Origin: Nostoc carneum NIES-2107
Lineage (GTDB): Bacteria; Cyanobacteriota; Cyanobacteriia; Cyanobacteriales; Nostocaceae
Assembly (NCBI GenBank): GCA_002368155.1
Contig: AP018180.1
Coordinates: 3,908,719 to 3,972,718 of the forward strand
Reading direction: 5' to 3'
Length of the DNA: 64,000 nt
Positions 62,856-64,000 of the stretch are shown in pieces. Made by a program: the position numbers and the translations under genes. Under the pieces are notes generated by a model that did no database searches, was not told the origin of the DNA, and saw only the letters and a list, made by a program, of their open reading frames with translations. Numbering within the stretch: the first letter of the stretch is position 1; each line of letters starts with the position of its first letter.

Positions 62856-63461
62856 TCAATCATTTATTGCCTGAATTAATACATCTGTCAGGCTCATATC
62901 TTCTAATTGCTCTAAGGTAATGGTGTCACAAATATCAAATTTAGCGCCAACGCTTTGTAATTCGTCATCTAAAGCATGGAGAAACTTAGTGGCTTTAGTA
63001 TCTGCACCAACTTGAATCAGAGAAATTCTCAATTCTTGAGGATTGTCTAATCGCTTAGTGGCATTGATAATTACCTCAAATACTGCTTGGCGATCGCCTG
63101 GTGTCCCATCTGTAACCACTAAAATTACTTCGCCTGCTGGCTTGGTTTTGCCTGCTGCCTTACGTTTAAAATAGTTATTAATGGCATCTTGCAGTACACC
63201 TGCTAAATTGGTCGTATCTCCAGGGATATTTTCTGTAAAAATTTCTTTGACTTTGGTTGCAGTAACATAGTCGTAGCGCTTAAAGCCTTTAGCAAATAGA
63301 TAAATAGTAATACCATCTAAGTCGAACTCTTCACATCTAGCAGCTAAGGCAAATGTCGATTCTTGTAACGCTGTCCATCTACTTGTGCCATTTTTTTGAT
63401 CTGTGGTAGCCATGCTAGCACTTCGATCAATAATTAAAGTGTAATCCCGATTTTCTAGCAT
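62856..63461 (-). CDS. von Willebrand A domain protein, copy 2 of 3 (201 aa)
   Basis: Same length and layout as copy 1, with MIDAS DRSASMATTDQ, GDTTNLAGVL and LVVTDGTPGDR. It differs mostly at the surface: RCEEFDLDGI and YLFAKGFKRYDYV. Starts MLENRDYTLI, preceded by GGAG at nine bases. 128 bases separate it from copy 1, 59 from copy 3. Confidence 0.88.
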   Translation of the reverse strand: MLENRDYTLIIDRSASMATTDQKNGTSRWTALQESTFALAARCEEFDLDGITIYLFAKGFKRYDYVTATKVKEIFTENIPGDTTNLAGVLQDAINNYFKRKAAGKTKPAGEVILVVTDGTPGDRQAVFEVIINATKRLDNPQELRISLIQVGADTKATKFLHALDDELQSVGAKFDICDTITLEQLEDMSLTDVLIQAIND

Positions 63462-63520
63462 GGCTGATATCTCCAATCATTGCTCATTATTTTAGATAAC
63501 CCTGGCAGAATTAAATATGA

Positions 63521-64000
63521 TTAATCTGTGATCGCATTCATTAATACATCTGCAAGACTCATCTCTTCTAAGTCGTCTAGAGTCACAGTGTCGCAGATAT
63601 CAAATTTAGCACCAACACTTTGTAACTGGTCATCTAAAGCTTTGAGAAACTTAGTTGCTTGGGGATCTGAACCAACTTGAATCATCGAAATGGCTAATTC
63701 TTCATCTCGCTCCATCTTACGAGTAGCATTGATAATCACCTCAAATACGGCTTTGCGATCGTCAGGTTCACCATCCGTAATGACTAAAATTGTCTCGCCA
63801 TTGGGTTTGGTTTTACCTGCAGCTTTCCGCTGAAAGTAATTATTGAGCGCATCTTGGAGTACACTAGCTAAATTTGTTGTCCCAGCCGGATCGTTTTCTT
63901 GGAATATCTGCGAGACTTTTGCTGATGTCACATCATCATAGCGTTTAAATCTGCCAGAAAACACGTAAACAGTAATGCCATCGGGGTCAAATTGCTCGCA
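63521..64000 (-). CDS. von Willebrand A domain protein, copy 3 of 3, 5' end outside the window
   Basis: The frame stays open to the window edge. The visible part carries YVFSGRFKRYDDVTSAKVSQ, PAGTTNLASVL and LVITDGEPDDRKA, closer to copy 1 than copy 2. The MIDAS N-terminus lies beyond 64000. It is the first-transcribed visible gene in the minus-strand group. Confidence 0.88.
   Translation of the reverse strand, partial: CEQFDPDGITVYVFSGRFKRYDDVTSAKVSQIFQENDPAGTTNLASVLQDALNNYFQRKAAGKTKPNGETILVITDGEPDDRKAVFEVIINATRKMERDEELAISMIQVGSDPQATKFLKALDDQLQSVGAKFDICDTVTLDDLEEMSLADVLMNAITD

Overview
The window looks like chromosomal DNA of a filamentous, probably heterocyst-forming cyanobacterium (Nostocales). 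The signs are frequent GCGATCGC (HIP1) octamers inside genes, tandem CCCCAAT/CCCCAGT heptamers and TTGGTAA-type tracts between genes, many small dispersed hairpin repeats, and cyanobacterial families such as STAND-WD40 proteins, DUF2808, an orthocaspase-GUN4 fusion, multi-GAF hybrid kinases, TPS-type hemagglutinins and a Slr1339-like protein. Genus and species cannot be fixed from the sequence alone. I saw no tRNA, rRNA or CRISPR array.

Left part (1-18.5 kb): the 3' part of a STAND-type WD40 protein with 14 WD repeats, a small unknown gene, then a transposon-rich zone. It holds (i) a 2.63-kb IS1634-like element with 58-bp inverted ends, a second gene resembling a ribbon-helix-helix DNA-binding protein, and about ten palindromic TGTAATACA sites concentrated in its ends; (ii) a pheophorbide a oxygenase-like Rieske oxygenase gene cut into three pieces by an IS630-type element (TA duplication) and an IS1182-type element (CTAG duplication), which rejoins on paper into an uninterrupted 452-codon frame; (iii) a second IS630-type element with 45-bp perfect ends. 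Between them lie a medium-chain reductase, an Asp/Asn hydroxylase-like protein, an erythromycin esterase-like protein, a TTC38-like TPR protein, and a short intergenic locus that looks like a Yfr2-type small RNA carrying a segment complementary to the Yfr1 core motif.

Middle part (18.5-50 kb): mostly single metabolic, stress and signalling genes. They include a LarA-like protein, a giant CBS/GAF/PAS hybrid histidine kinase next to a receiver-kinase protein, a beta-helix protein, a phosphoribosyltransferase, DUF2808, HAD, pirin, Dps, an AraC regulator with an aldo/keto reductase, a DCC protein, and a DUF1338 enzyme beside a class III aminotransferase (plausibly a 2-aminoadipate/2-oxoadipate step). 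A methyltransferase-cupin-unknown operon, IlvC and another aldo/keto reductase follow. A decayed SAV_2336-type gene lies at about 33.2-33.6 kb. At least five copies of a ~100-bp MITE-like repeat lie between genes.

Right part (50-64 kb): an accessory, secretion-oriented region. A double-glycine-leader peptide gene is followed by a hairpin, a protein with two cNMP-binding domains and an NHLM-type HlyD secretion protein, with no ABC transporter in view. On the opposite strand are an orthocaspase-GUN4 fusion and a phosphopantetheinyl transferase. Then come three tandem small genes (two with VVGG leaders and Gly/Ser-rich tails, one with a degenerate leader) closed by one terminator, a 1.2-kDa-residue-scale (about 1180 aa) two-partner-secretion hemagglutinin, and a minus-strand run of three von Willebrand A paralogues with a Slr1339-like protein. 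The two groups of double-glycine peptides are the best candidates here for a poorly described peptide system.
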